From a virus, in IMG/VR virus record IMGVR_UViG_3300021601_000003, positions 1 through 43,472 of that record: a stretch of DNA of 43,472 bases, one strand, 5' to 3'. Position 1 is the stretch's first letter, and every line of letters begins with the position of its first letter. The notes beneath the pieces are model-generated. The model was not told the origin of the DNA, searched no databases, and saw only the letters and a program-made list of their open reading frames with translations. The position numbers and the translations under genes are program-made. Positions 23,712 to 32,505 of this stretch are shown here, one piece after another.

Positions 23712-24686
23712 TCAAATCACGACCGGCATTTCCGGGGCCAGGTTGTCGTTCTGCACCACCAGCGCCGCCCCGTCGCCGATGTAGTGGTTCAACTGCTCGT
23801 TCAACAACGCCAGCGCACGCGCCTCGTACCCGACTGCCTCCTGCAACAGGTTGTTCTCCTCCTTGTAGATGGCCGCGATCATCAGCTTGATGGCCCCGAG
23901 GTTCGGCGGCAGCACGTAATCCGTCCCCACGCTCGCCCGGATGAACCGCAGCTTCGCCATGACGTTGACGTAAATGGGCACCGTGTCCGAATTCACGCCG
24001 GGCACCAGTGACACGCGATAGTTCGGCACCGTCTCCGATGGCTCATAGTAGCCCAGCCGGTTCAAGTATCCAGTCACCGGGTCCACCTCGTACAAGCTCA
24101 CGAAACCATCCGTGGCCGGCTTCTGAATGCCAGTGACGCGCGAGAAGTTCGTCACCGTGCTCATGTAGTTGGTGCCGTTGAGCGTCACGTACTCACCATC
24201 GACGTACACCCCGGCGTCCAGCGTCCGCACCCAGTTCCCCTGCGAATCCATCCCCTGAATCAGCACCCGGTCAGGGCTGATGTCGGAACTCACGCTGCTG
24301 CGAATCTTCAACGTCGTGCCCGGCTGCACGCTCACGTTGGCGAACACGCAGTCCGTGCCCTGGTCCATCAAGGTCAGTCCGTCGTACCCGCTGTGCTCGT
24401 CCCGCAGGCCCCAGCCCGTGTCGATCCACTGATACCAGTCGTTCTGCACCGTGCCCGGCGTGCAGTTGTTGGCCCAGCGTTCGATGGTTTCGATCTGGCG
24501 AGGCCACACGATGCGCCCGTTGCTTGCGGCGATGCTGAAGCTGCCGTAGCAGTTCGGCCATTTGCCTTTCCACAGCAACCGCTCGCACGCCTCGTTGATG
24601 TAGTCCACCAGCCGGGCATCCCCGGGTGTCATGCCCGGCAGCATCTTCGCGCACGGCGTCTTGATCTGGCTGAGAATCAGTTTCAT
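23712..24686 (-). CDS. Tail/neck structural protein, 324 aa
   Basis: The ATG at 24686 shares a base with the upstream stop (TGATG). The N-terminus (ARLVDYINEACERLLWKGKW) resembles phage adaptor-like proteins that begin with helices recognising the connector. The middle is beta-rich with many aromatic residues (NDWYQWIDTGWGLRDEHSG, LYEVDPVTGYLNRLGYYEPS) and the C-terminus is helical (AIKLMIAAIYKEENNLLQ). I see no enzymatic motif. A head-tail adaptor or tail-tube role is likely but not proven. Confidence 0.6.
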   Translation of the reverse strand: MKLILSQIKTPCAKMLPGMTPGDARLVDYINEACERLLWKGKWPNCYGSFSIAASNGRIVWPRQIETIERWANNCTPGTVQNDWYQWIDTGWGLRDEHSGYDGLTLMDQGTDCVFANVSVQPGTTLKIRSSVSSDISPDRVLIQGMDSQGNWVRTLDAGVYVDGEYVTLNGTNYMSTVTNFSRVTGIQKPATDGFVSLYEVDPVTGYLNRLGYYEPSETVPNYRVSLVPGVNSDTVPIYVNVMAKLRFIRASVGTDYVLPPNLGAIKLMIAAIYKEENNLLQEAVGYEARALALLNEQLNHYIGDGAALVVQNDNLAPEMPVVI

Positions 24687-25471
24687 CAGATGGTCCTCGA
24701 TGTGCGGATGACGGGATAGATGCAGTTGAACGGCGGCATGTTCTGGTGCGCCAGTCCGCCGCCCGTGGCGGTGGCTGCGGCAGCGATCTCCGCCGTGACG
24801 CTGCCATTGCTCCCGCTGGACACCAGGTTGGGAGTGCCGACCCCAACGCCAGTGTGAACATCATGCGTGTGCGCTGGGATCTCCGCCACCGCCAGCACAT
24901 GCGTCTCCTCGCCACCGGTTGCACCCTGGGCGCGCACCGTCAGGCTGGTGCCATTGCCGGCCCCGACGATCACCCGGCCCATCAGGTCCGGCGTCGTGTC
25001 GCCTTGTGGCGTGTTGGTGCCATCGCACAGCCACCAGAACGGCGTCGCGTGCGTCGTGGTGGAAGGTGCGCCAGGGTAGGCATCTCCCGTGTCCCGGAAA
25101 CTGATGGCAGCCTTGGCCTCGGCTGGCGTGAGAGATGCCAGTGACGCATCCCAGTAATGCTCCACGGCCCCGACGCTGCTCCCGAGCGGAATTGCCCGGG
25201 TCCACGCCGCGCCCGTCCACAGATACCAGCCCATCGGATTGCAGTCGCTGTCCACGCGATACCAGAGTTTATCCCGGTTCTCCGGCGTGGGCAGTTCCGA
25301 CCCGATGTTGAACGTCCCAAAGTTGCCCGGCAACTGACCGGTCAACGCGCTGATGATCGCTGCCGCCAACGCTTGTACCTGGCTCGATGGCGCGCACCCG
25401 GGAATCGTCACGCTGCCCAGGGTGAATGCCACTGGTGCTCCGTTACCTGCGGTGAAGTTGTTACAGGACAT
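24686..25471 (-). CDS. Tail fibre with tail-collar-type C-terminus, 261 aa
   Basis: Residues 1-95 (AFTLGSVTIPGCAPSSQ, later PENRDKLWYRV, GWYLWTGAAW) correspond to the start of the neighbouring 562-residue fibre, so this is probably a shared virion-attachment domain. The C-terminal part has FWWLCDGTNTPQGDTTPDL, AEIPAHTHDV and a final QNMPPFNCIYPVIRT, the pattern of tail-collar/microcystin-dependent fibres. It probably contacts host receptors. It starts 3 bp after the stop of the 562-residue fibre gene. Confidence 0.8.
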   Translation of the reverse strand: MSCNNFTAGNGAPVAFTLGSVTIPGCAPSSQVQALAAAIISALTGQLPGNFGTFNIGSELPTPENRDKLWYRVDSDCNPMGWYLWTGAAWTRAIPLGSSVGAVEHYWDASLASLTPAEAKAAISFRDTGDAYPGAPSTTTHATPFWWLCDGTNTPQGDTTPDLMGRVIVGAGNGTSLTVRAQGATGGEETHVLAVAEIPAHTHDVHTGVGVGTPNLVSSGSNGSVTAEIAAAATATGGGLAHQNMPPFNCIYPVIRTSRTI

Positions 25472-25474
25472 GGT

Positions 25475-27163
25475 TCAGTATTCGATGCAGACATATCCGG
25501 CAGCCCCGTCGCCGCCATTGCTGCCGTTGTACCCGCCGCCACCGCCGCCACCATAAAGACTTCCATTGCCGCCCACTCCGGCCCCAGCCACCACAGTGCG
25601 GCCCAGACCGCCTCCGCCATAGCCGTTGCCACCGTCGCCACCGTCTGATCCGGTTCCGCCGGCTTCCCCATCGCCACCGTTGAACACCCAGCCAACTCCA
25701 GTACCAACGCTGCCGCTGCCACCGGTCCCGGGATTCACTGCACTGCCGCCGCTGCCGCCGCCCTGGCCGCCAGCCCCATAAGCATTCACCCCCGCCGCGT
25801 CGAAAGTGGAATTCCCGCCATTCGTGCCCGTGGCCCCGTGCGTTCCAGCCGCCCCGACGGACACTTGGTAACGGGTCAGAGGCGTGACCGGCACCAAGGC
25901 GATGACTGTACCGCCCGCTCCACCGCCACCAGCGCCATTGGTCCCCGCCACATTGGCCGCCCCGCCGCCGCCCCCTACCGCAGTAACCCGCACCATCGTC
26001 GTCCCCGACGGGGCCTGCCACGCATACCTAGCCACCGACGCCGCGCCACTGTAATGGAACTCGCACTTGCGCTTGAACGTCACCGTGTCCACGGCGATGC
26101 CATCGAAGTAGCTCACGCCCGTTCCGCCGCCGGTCGTGTTGCCAATGAACCGCAGCTTGAAAAATCTCGCCCCCGTCGCCGGAACCATCGACGCATAGAC
26201 TCGATGCCACTGGTTGGCTACGGCCGCCGTGTTCCAATTCCAGATGGTGGCCGCCGCCCCGAGCGAGGCCCCGGCCTTGTCGTACCACTCCACGGTCACA
26301 CTATCGTCGTTGGCCGCGACCGTGACGTAGTGCCAGAAGTTGAGCACCATCATCTCGCCGTCGGTGTACAGGTCATTGCCCTTGCACGGTTGCAAGTCCG
26401 TCATCGCAATCGTGCCGGTCTTGTTCAGCGCGCCGTTGATCGAGTACGATCGTGCCCCGTGGCCCACCACGGTGGTGCTGATGCTGCCAGCGGCCGGCCC
26501 GGTGAACGTCCATCCATCCGGCACCCCATCGTTATCCCGGTCTGTCTCAAATGACCCGTTGATGATCCGGTTGATCGGCGTGATTTCCGCCTGGGCCGGC
26601 GAAGGATTCAGCAGCTCGAAATCATCGGTCCCATTCCGGTAGGTGAGCAGCAGCAGCGCATTCGGCGCAATCTCGCCACCAGTCAGCGGTTGGCCGCCCT
26701 GCTTGGTGACATCCTTGGTGCCGAGGTTCAACGGCGTCAGCGTGACGGCTCCGTTGTTCACGGTGGCCGCCGCCTTCACAATGAACAGATGCCCGTCGCT
26801 CAGGTACTTGAGCGTGGGCGAAAACGTCACGGTCAGGGCGTTGGCCGTCCCCGCTGCGTCCCCGTTCCACACCGTGTTCGAAACCGGCAACCAGGCCGCG
26901 TACCCGGTGTTGTAGAGGTAGAACCCCACCGGATCGCAGTTGACCGGGTTGACCTGCACCCAAAGCTTATCCCGGTCGGTCGGGTCCGGTTCCGAATCCT
27001 TGATCAGAAACGTGCTGAAATCCGTAGGCAGCGAGCCCTGCAAATACACCGCGATGGCATTGAACATCGCCTGATAGGTGGCCGGACAGAAACCCTCCGG
27101 CAGCGTTCCCATGGCGAACACCACCTGGGGATTCGATCCGTTGCTGTAACTGTTGCACGCCAT
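25475..27163 (-). CDS. Tail fibre with glycine-rich C-terminal adhesin-like region, 562 aa
   Basis: The N-terminal 95 residues (NPQVVFAMGTLPEGFCPATY, PTDRDKLWVQVNP) are related to those of the downstream 261-residue fibre. A central carbohydrate-binding-like beta domain lies at about 200-360 (IINGSFETDRDNDGVPDGWT). The last 200 residues are very glycine-rich (VGGGGGAANVAGTNG, ending GGGGGGGYNGSNGG), like the polyglycine receptor-binding tips of some phage adhesins. It is probably a receptor-binding fibre. Confidence 0.75.
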   Translation of the reverse strand: MACNSYSNGSNPQVVFAMGTLPEGFCPATYQAMFNAIAVYLQGSLPTDFSTFLIKDSEPDPTDRDKLWVQVNPVNCDPVGFYLYNTGYAAWLPVSNTVWNGDAAGTANALTVTFSPTLKYLSDGHLFIVKAAATVNNGAVTLTPLNLGTKDVTKQGGQPLTGGEIAPNALLLLTYRNGTDDFELLNPSPAQAEITPINRIINGSFETDRDNDGVPDGWTFTGPAAGSISTTVVGHGARSYSINGALNKTGTIAMTDLQPCKGNDLYTDGEMMVLNFWHYVTVAANDDSVTVEWYDKAGASLGAAATIWNWNTAAVANQWHRVYASMVPATGARFFKLRFIGNTTGGGTGVSYFDGIAVDTVTFKRKCEFHYSGAASVARYAWQAPSGTTMVRVTAVGGGGGAANVAGTNGAGGGGAGGTVIALVPVTPLTRYQVSVGAAGTHGATGTNGGNSTFDAAGVNAYGAGGQGGGSGGSAVNPGTGGSGSVGTGVGWVFNGGDGEAGGTGSDGGDGGNGYGGGGLGRTVVAGAGVGGNGSLYGGGGGGGYNGSNGGDGAAGYVCIEY

Positions 27164-27166
27164 ACG

Positions 27167-29398
27167 TCAGCTTCCGCACTCGCAGGTAAGTTTCCCACAT
27201 GTTGATTCCGTCACTTCCACCACCGGACTGGCCACCGCTTCCTCCAGTTGCTTCGCGTGCAACCGCAGCAGCTTGATCCGGCACGGTCCTTGCCCGTCCA
27301 GTCGCACGCTAAATTCGTAACCGGTCCGCATGCTTTTGGCTACAACAGGTTCGTCCAATTCGGGGGGCTGTGGCAATATCATTCTGGGACGATACTGCGA
27401 TTCAAACGCCGTGAACGTGCAGCCGGTCTCATCGAACGTGATGCACTTCTCCGCACATGCCTCCCATGCGTACCACGGATTCCAGCACGGATACTGGTCC
27501 GGCCGATAGCGCAACTGGAACGCCACGGTGCCGCTGATCCGGTCCACCCACAGGTCGCCTGTCTCCAGACGCTTCATCTCGGATGCGTTGCTGGACTGCC
27601 CATTGAAACCGTAGCTTGGCGACTCGAAAAACCAGTTGATGCGCTGCTCGACCGGGTTTCCGTCCCCATCCAGATCGTAGTCAAACTGCGCGTCCCGCGT
27701 CAGCTCCCACAACTCCATGCGGAAATCAATCGACGCCACGGCCTTGGCATTGCCCGCACTGAAACTCACCGCCGGCGCGCTCGTGTAGCCTTCGCCCTTG
27801 ATGATCACCGCCACGGACTTGATACGCCATGTGGCATTCAGCCGACAGCCCGTGCCCGATCCCGTTGATGGAATCAGCGGGTTGGCGGGAATGTACGTGT
27901 CATCGCCACGGGTCACCAGTTGCACCGCCGTAACCCCGCCAGAGCCGTTCACCGCTGTGACTACGGCCGTTGGCGTGTGGTTCACCGTGTGGCACGCCAG
28001 CATGTCACCCACCACGTAACCAGTCCCGGCCACGGCGACACTGAACGTATTCACCTCGACATGCGCCGAAGCAATCGCCCCCATGCCGCCCCCACCAGTG
28101 AAAATCACATCCGGCTGTTCCGTGTACCCGCTGCCGTGATCCGTCACGATGACGTTTGCCAAGTACCCGTCCACCTTGCTCCGGGCAAAGGCAAAGCACC
28201 GTTCCACGCCCCCGAACCGGCCTTTCACCAACTGGTAAATCTGCGGCCCCGTCCACACCCCATCATAGGCCGGCGGTGATTTGTCCCCCATGCTGGTCAC
28301 CAGGTCGAAATCCAGTGCGATCACCCCGCCATGATACGCCCCGTTCGGCAGCGGCTCGGGCCGGCACGTCATCAGCATCCGGTTGTCGAACTCCACGGCT
28401 GAACAGAAGTTCAACAGGCCCACCGAGTCCCGGGCAATTACCCGCGTCATCTCCTTGCTCAACGGTGTGTTGCCCCACTGCTGGAAATAGCGCACCGCCT
28501 GAATCACGCTGCGGATTCCGTCCCGCGACCGCATGAACACGTCGCCGTTCACCAGTACCGTGCTGGCCTGCGACTGGCTGCCGTTGTTGATCAGCGTGAT
28601 GGTCTGGACCGGTTGCGTGAGATTCTTCCACAGATCCCGGTCCACCGGAGCCGTGTTGCTGAACACTGCCCCGGGCGTGAAGATGAGCAGTTCGCCCTGG
28701 CCCAACGCCGTGTTTGGCGTCGCCGTGAACCGCATGGCCGTGATGTTGCCGGCCGCCAGTGGCAGGGCAAACTCGCCGCCCTCGGCCAGATACTTGTTCT
28801 CCGTGAAGCTCACCACGCTGGTGGGGCCGCCAGCCACGTCTCCCGCCACGTAAGCATTCCCCTTGGCCACCCACAACCGCAGCATCCCATACGCCATCGG
28901 GCCGCTGCCCACCGGCACCTCGTTGTCCGCCGCCCGGCGCGTGTTCGTGCCGTCAAATATGTAGGGCCGCGACTGCCCATCCTGCACCACCATGTAGTTC
29001 TCCGCCTGTACCATCCACGCCTGGGCCAGCGCGCTGGAACTCGGGTCGCCCGTGGGCGTGATGTCGAGCACGACCGCCGTGTTGTCGGGTGAAATGCGGA
29101 ACAACCGTCCGCCCGCCTGGCAGATCAGGTAGCCCTTGTTGTTTCCCGTGTCGTCGTAGAACTCTGCCCCCTGAAACTTCCCCTCCGCCAACGCCACGGT
29201 GTAATCCACTGACTGGCTGGCCGATAGCAACGCCAGCCTGCGCCACCCCGGACGCGGCACCAGATACCCGCCACGAAACGTGCAATTCTCCGCCCATGCC
29301 ACCTGGTTGCGGCCCAACAACGACGGATTTCGCCCACTGTCCACGCCCCGTTCGAGGGACGCGAACCCGTCGGTCACTCTGCCGGGGTCACGAATCAT
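27167..29398 (-). CDS. Tail tubular/stabilisation-type structural protein, 743 aa
   Basis: It begins MIRDPGRVTDGFASLERGVD, a pattern typical of large beta-rich podoviral tail proteins near the tube. Residues about 30-370 contain repeated strands (AWAENCTFRGGYLVPRPGW, RPYIFDGTN) suggestive of a propeller. From about 420 to 560 there are insertions with GSGYTEQPDVIFTGGGG, AGTGYVVGDML and KGEGYTSAPAVSFSAG. The C-terminus is Cys-rich (WEACAEKCITFDETGC). No catalytic motif is seen. It is the largest tail gene after the polyvalent protein. Confidence 0.65.
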   Translation of the reverse strand: MIRDPGRVTDGFASLERGVDSGRNPSLLGRNQVAWAENCTFRGGYLVPRPGWRRLALLSASQSVDYTVALAEGKFQGAEFYDDTGNNKGYLICQAGGRLFRISPDNTAVVLDITPTGDPSSSALAQAWMVQAENYMVVQDGQSRPYIFDGTNTRRAADNEVPVGSGPMAYGMLRLWVAKGNAYVAGDVAGGPTSVVSFTENKYLAEGGEFALPLAAGNITAMRFTATPNTALGQGELLIFTPGAVFSNTAPVDRDLWKNLTQPVQTITLINNGSQSQASTVLVNGDVFMRSRDGIRSVIQAVRYFQQWGNTPLSKEMTRVIARDSVGLLNFCSAVEFDNRMLMTCRPEPLPNGAYHGGVIALDFDLVTSMGDKSPPAYDGVWTGPQIYQLVKGRFGGVERCFAFARSKVDGYLANVIVTDHGSGYTEQPDVIFTGGGGMGAIASAHVEVNTFSVAVAGTGYVVGDMLACHTVNHTPTAVVTAVNGSGGVTAVQLVTRGDDTYIPANPLIPSTGSGTGCRLNATWRIKSVAVIIKGEGYTSAPAVSFSAGNAKAVASIDFRMELWELTRDAQFDYDLDGDGNPVEQRINWFFESPSYGFNGQSSNASEMKRLETGDLWVDRISGTVAFQLRYRPDQYPCWNPWYAWEACAEKCITFDETGCTFTAFESQYRPRMILPQPPELDEPVVAKSMRTGYEFSVRLDGQGPCRIKLLRLHAKQLEEAVASPVVEVTESTCGKLTCECGS

Positions 29399-29401
29399 GG
29401 T

Positions 29402-29929
29402 TCAAGTAATCGGAAACATCGCCAGCCGGAATTTGCAGGTCCATTTGGCATCGGTGATGACTGCCGGCGTGCCCGTGGTCTTGTCAGGGAGGTAGATGTA
29501 CGTCTGCACCCGGTTCACGGTCATGTTGGCCGTCGTCGGCATCCACACCAGCGGCGGCGCGGAGATGCCCATAGCCGTCCACTCGATCTCGTCACCCACG
29601 GAATAGTTCAGGTCCGCGCTGATGCATTGCAGCGTGGCGTTGATGCTGTCCGGCCGGTAACCCAGCGTGTGCGCCGCCGTGGTCGCGTTGGCGAATCCGA
29701 GCAACGTCGGCACCGCGCACGTCACGATGTTGCGCTGCGCACTCGTCACCCAGCCCGTGTTCCCACTGCCGCTGGCCTTGCACCAGAGCAGGTTCGTAGT
29801 CGTGTCACGGTACAGCCAGCCAGGGTCGCTCGTGACGCTTCCCTCGGGCGAACCAGCGCCAGTGTAACGCACGGGCGCAAAAAGCGTGTCCGTGACCTGT
29901 TGAATGGCGGTTTGAGCGGTAATGGTCAT
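29402..29929 (-). CDS. Hypothetical tail-associated protein, 175 aa
   Basis: The product has an N-terminal helix (TAQTAIQQVTDTLFAPV), then SDPGWLYRDTTTNLLWCKASG and many short beta strands (NATLQCISADLNYSVGDEIE, RVQTYIYLPDK). This looks like a small beta-rich virion accessory protein. It lies between the lipoprotein gene and the tail tube gene, starting 3 bp after the lipoprotein stop. I do not recognise a family. Confidence 0.55.
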   Translation of the reverse strand: MTITAQTAIQQVTDTLFAPVRYTGAGSPEGSVTSDPGWLYRDTTTNLLWCKASGSGNTGWVTSAQRNIVTCAVPTLLGFANATTAAHTLGYRPDSINATLQCISADLNYSVGDEIEWTAMGISAPPLVWMPTTANMTVNRVQTYIYLPDKTTGTPAVITDAKWTCKFRLAMFPIT

Positions 29930-29932
29930 AAT

Positions 29933-30064
29933 TCAGAAGGGGACCGGCGGCTTCGGCGTCGCCTGCCATCCCGGCGGCACACCACTGGGCTGCGTTGGCG
30001 TGCTGGCACACCCGGCCAGCCACAGCAACACCACGACACACAACAAGTTGAACTTCGTTTTCAT
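29933..30064 (-). CDS. Small lipoprotein, candidate outer-membrane spanin (Rz1-like), 43 aa
   Basis: The ATG at 30064 overlaps the upstream stop (ATGA). The product is MKTKFNLLCVVVLLWLAGC followed by a 24-residue proline-rich tail. A basic n-region, hydrophobic core and lipobox L16-A17-G18-C19 predict a signal peptidase II substrate. A tiny proline-rich lipoprotein in the lysis area is typical of Rz1-type o-spanins. The likely i-spanin partner is the TM-plus-coiled-coil protein at 31260-31466. This implies a Gram-negative-type envelope in the host. Confidence 0.65.
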   Translation of the reverse strand: MKTKFNLLCVVVLLWLAGCASTPTQPSGVPPGWQATPKPPVPF

Positions 30065-30642
30065 GAGTCGATCACATCCATGATGTTGAACCCGGACACC
30101 ACCTTGTCCGCGTACTGAACCCACTCCCCGTTCTGCCACTCCCACAGCATCACCGCGATCGTGCCGTCCGGCTGCTCCACCAGAATGGCAATCGTGTCAT
30201 GCCCGCCATCGGTCACCCCGTTGACGCTCAGGCCCGCTGGAATCAGCCCGCGCACCTCGTACACACCCGGGCCGAAGTCGCCCAGTCGCTGCGTCGGACA
30301 GTCATGCCCCTCCGCTTTGGCCTGGTCGATGGTGTCCTGCGGCACCGCTCCGGTGCCCCGGAACGGCTGCACCATGTCCTGAATCTGGCCGATGAACTTC
30401 TTTGCGCCCGCCTCGCACTCACCACTGCCAGGCTGGTACTTGAACCCCGTGACCTTTAAGTGGTCGAGCCACCACTGGGTCACCGCCGAGAGAAACCCGA
30501 CGCTGAACACCAGCACCTGGTCCGTGGTCCTCATGGTGGGAAACACCCGGAACGTCTCGTCATACGTACCGGCCAGCAACCGCTGGGCAATGATCGGCTG
30601 ATCCAGCAGCCGGTCCGCAATATCTCGGGGAATGATTCGCAT
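30061..30642 (-). CDS. Unknown protein in lysis cassette, 193 aa
   Basis: The product begins MRIIPRDIADRLLDQPII. The middle has VTQWWLDHLKVTGFKYQP and an isolated Cys in GSGECEAGAKKF; the C-terminal half has GGHDTIAILVEQPDGT followed by an aromatic strand (MLWEWQNGEWVQY). The Cys-then-His arrangement could suit a papain-like hydrolase, so an endolysin or peptidase role is possible because no other endolysin is visible, but no family match is claimed. It lies between the holin-like gene and the lipoprotein gene, overlapping the latter by 4 nt. Confidence 0.55.
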   Translation of the reverse strand: MRIIPRDIADRLLDQPIIAQRLLAGTYDETFRVFPTMRTTDQVLVFSVGFLSAVTQWWLDHLKVTGFKYQPGSGECEAGAKKFIGQIQDMVQPFRGTGAVPQDTIDQAKAEGHDCPTQRLGDFGPGVYEVRGLIPAGLSVNGVTDGGHDTIAILVEQPDGTIAVMLWEWQNGEWVQYADKVVSGFNIMDVIDS

Positions 30643-30646
30643 GGCG

Positions 30647-31252
30647 TTACAGGCTCCGCGCGATGCGCTGATTGAAACTCACTGGCTCCCCCAGTCCGCC
30701 GGCGGTCGTGTTGTTCTTCGTCAGCGCCTCCTTGAACTTCGCCAGCACCACCGGCTGCAATTCCTCCGGCATCTCCGCGCGCACCCGTGCCGTCAACGTT
30801 TGCCCGATGGCCTCCGGCTGCGTCACCTGCGCGAAAGTAGTCGAGATGATGCCCTGAAGCTTGCCTTCGAACGGCCTTACCTCCTTCACGCTCTGGCCCA
30901 GCTCCTGCACCCCGAACGACAGCGCAATCTTGGCCGCCTGTTGCAGCGCCGTCTGCGCCCCCGGCGAGAGCCCCTGATACCACGCGCACCCGGTCAGCAG
31001 TCCAGACGCCAGGACGAACGGCAGCACCAAACCCGCCGGCTTCACCACCGGCGCGGTCAGTTCCTGCTTGGCGTGGAGCCTTGCCCATGCCGCAGCCAAC
31101 AGCCCGACCCCTTCAATCACCTTGTCCAGCACGGCCTGCTGGGCGGCATCATCCAGCACCAGGCCGAACTTTTGATTGAGCCAGGGGGCCGCCATGCTGA
31201 AGATCAGCGCCCAAATCGTCTTGCTTTGCCAGATCGGCTTCGTGTTGTTCAT
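30647..31252 (-). CDS. Holin-like membrane protein with internal lipobox, 201 aa
   Basis: The ATG at 31252 has AGGAAAGG upstream. The N-terminus SKTIWALIFSMAAPWLNQ, an amphipathic helix, then VGLLAAAWARLHAK matches the common phage holin pattern SKT-W plus a second helix. After residue 68 a second hydrophobic segment (GLVLPFVLASGLLTGC, residues 74-89) ends in a lipobox, followed by a 110-residue helical tail. Two in-frame GTG codons (69, 70) precede it, so a separate lipoprotein could be made from within. It may be a holin, a fusion, or a dual-product gene. Confidence 0.6.
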   Translation of the reverse strand: MNNTKPIWQSKTIWALIFSMAAPWLNQKFGLVLDDAAQQAVLDKVIEGVGLLAAAWARLHAKQELTAPVVKPAGLVLPFVLASGLLTGCAWYQGLSPGAQTALQQAAKIALSFGVQELGQSVKEVRPFEGKLQGIISTTFAQVTQPEAIGQTLTARVRAEMPEELQPVVLAKFKEALTKNNTTAGGLGEPVSFNQRIARSL

Positions 31253-31259
31253 ATATTTG

Positions 31260-31466
31260 TTACCTTTCCTGAAATCTTCGTTCCGCCCCGGCCTCCAGCT
31301 TTGCCACCTTGATCTCCAACTGCCGAATCTGCTCCCTGAGCGGGGCAATGGCCTCCGTGGCCGCGTCCCGCATCACGCTCTTTCCGCCCGCGACCATGAG
31401 CCCCAGCAAGCCCACCACCACCCATTTGCGGGCTTCCTCCAGCAGTGATTTGGTGCGGTCTGGCAT
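31260..31466 (-). CDS. Single-TM coiled-coil protein, candidate i-spanin or holin, 68 aa
   Basis: I choose the ATG at 31466 (MPDRTKSLLEEARKW). One membrane segment (WVVVGLLGLMVAGGK, about 15-29) is followed by a coiled coil (AIAPLREQIRQLEIKVAKLE) and a basic end. N-terminal TM plus periplasmic coiled coil is the i-spanin (Rz) plan, although it is short; an antiholin or second holin is the alternative. It lies 7 bp before the holin-like gene and 20 bp after a fibre-like gene. Confidence 0.5.
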   Translation of the reverse strand: MPDRTKSLLEEARKWVVVGLLGLMVAGGKSVMRDAATEAIAPLREQIRQLEIKVAKLEAGAERRFQER

Positions 31467-31485
31467 ACGTCTTACAATCGTGTCG

Positions 31486-32505
31486 TCACTCCCTCGCAAC
31501 GATTAACAAGTTATTGAAATTCAGAGGTGCTGCTCCGACGGCTGACGAACTCGACAACATCACGTAAAGCACATTGGTGCTCGCCTGCGTATTCCAGCCT
31601 AGTTCCGTCGGCGCGGTAGCAGTAATTGAATTGTTCCCGGCGACCGTCTGGTTAGTGTAGCTGTTGCAATTCAAAAACGGAATCAAAACACCTGCCGCAG
31701 ATGCAGTTTGCGTTGAGGTAAATATGGTTCCGGAATTGAGTATCTGGTAAGACGCAACAATCGTACCATTCGTCGCATTTGCCCTGATCTCAACCGTCCA
31801 TATACACTGGGCCGTCGCATTCGTCCGTGAGGCAAAGTGGCTGATGAATAGTTGTGCGTAAGGCGACCGAAGCGGCGGCACCGGCACCGTGGCAATCAAG
31901 TTGGTTGATGCAGTAACAGTGACCGGCGTCACTCTGAACGGGCCGGTCTGGTAAATAGTCCTCCAGCGAGACCCAAAGCTGATTATATCATTAAGCACGT
32001 TGGTCCCCACCGTGCTGTTCGTATTGAACGATCCATACCACTGGTTGTTGCTGAAACCCCCGCTGTACGTCGTATACCCCACAGTCCCGGTGATGTTGAA
32101 CCCGTTGGTATTGATCCTCACTCCCAAGGAATCCCCGCTCGTCGCATCCGTGTATTTCACCTCGGTGTAGGAGTAGGGCGCAATATTGATCATCGCGTTC
32201 CCGTTGGTGTCGTACACGCTCAACCGCCCACCGCCGCCGGGAATGATCTTCGCCCCGTTCGTCAGCACCAGGGTCTGCGCCGGGTACTGGCTCATCGACC
32301 ATACCACATTGCTCCACGTCATGCTCATTGTGGAACCGTTAGTGCTTTGCGTCACGTTCGCCCGGTTCACGAATGGAATCAGATCGTTAGTCCCCGGCTG
32401 GCCCACATATGAAGACAGCCCGGAAATCGGCTTATCCGCGCCGGCCCCCAGTCCGGCACAAATCAACCCGGCCAACACGATGAAAATGGAAGTGATTTTC
32501 TTCAT
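31486..32505 (-). CDS. Fibre-like protein with N-terminal signal peptide, 339 aa
   Basis: The ATG at 32505 overlaps the upstream stop (ATGA). The first 23 residues, MKKITSIFIVLAGLICAGL and GAGA, look like a Sec signal peptide. Next DKPISGLSSYVGQPGTNDLI is the typical opening of phage tail-fibre proteins. The rest is Asn/Thr/Ser-rich beta structure (NITGTVGYTTYSGGFSNNQW). The gene is visibly richer in A/T than its neighbours, suggesting recent acquisition. A virion fibre with a signal peptide is odd; alternatively it is a secreted or surface protein. Confidence 0.6.
   Translation of the reverse strand: MKKITSIFIVLAGLICAGLGAGADKPISGLSSYVGQPGTNDLIPFVNRANVTQSTNGSTMSMTWSNVVWSMSQYPAQTLVLTNGAKIIPGGGGRLSVYDTNGNAMINIAPYSYTEVKYTDATSGDSLGVRINTNGFNITGTVGYTTYSGGFSNNQWYGSFNTNSTVGTNVLNDIISFGSRWRTIYQTGPFRVTPVTVTASTNLIATVPVPPLRSPYAQLFISHFASRTNATAQCIWTVEIRANATNGTIVASYQILNSGTIFTSTQTASAAGVLIPFLNCNSYTNQTVAGNNSITATAPTELGWNTQASTNVLYVMLSSSSAVGAAPLNFNNLLIVARE

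Noticed and set aside
25475-26080. Glycine-rich tail as a collagen-like or silk-like protein
   Set aside because: There is no Gly-X-Y periodicity; runs of glycine separated by short polar segments fit phage adhesin tips better.
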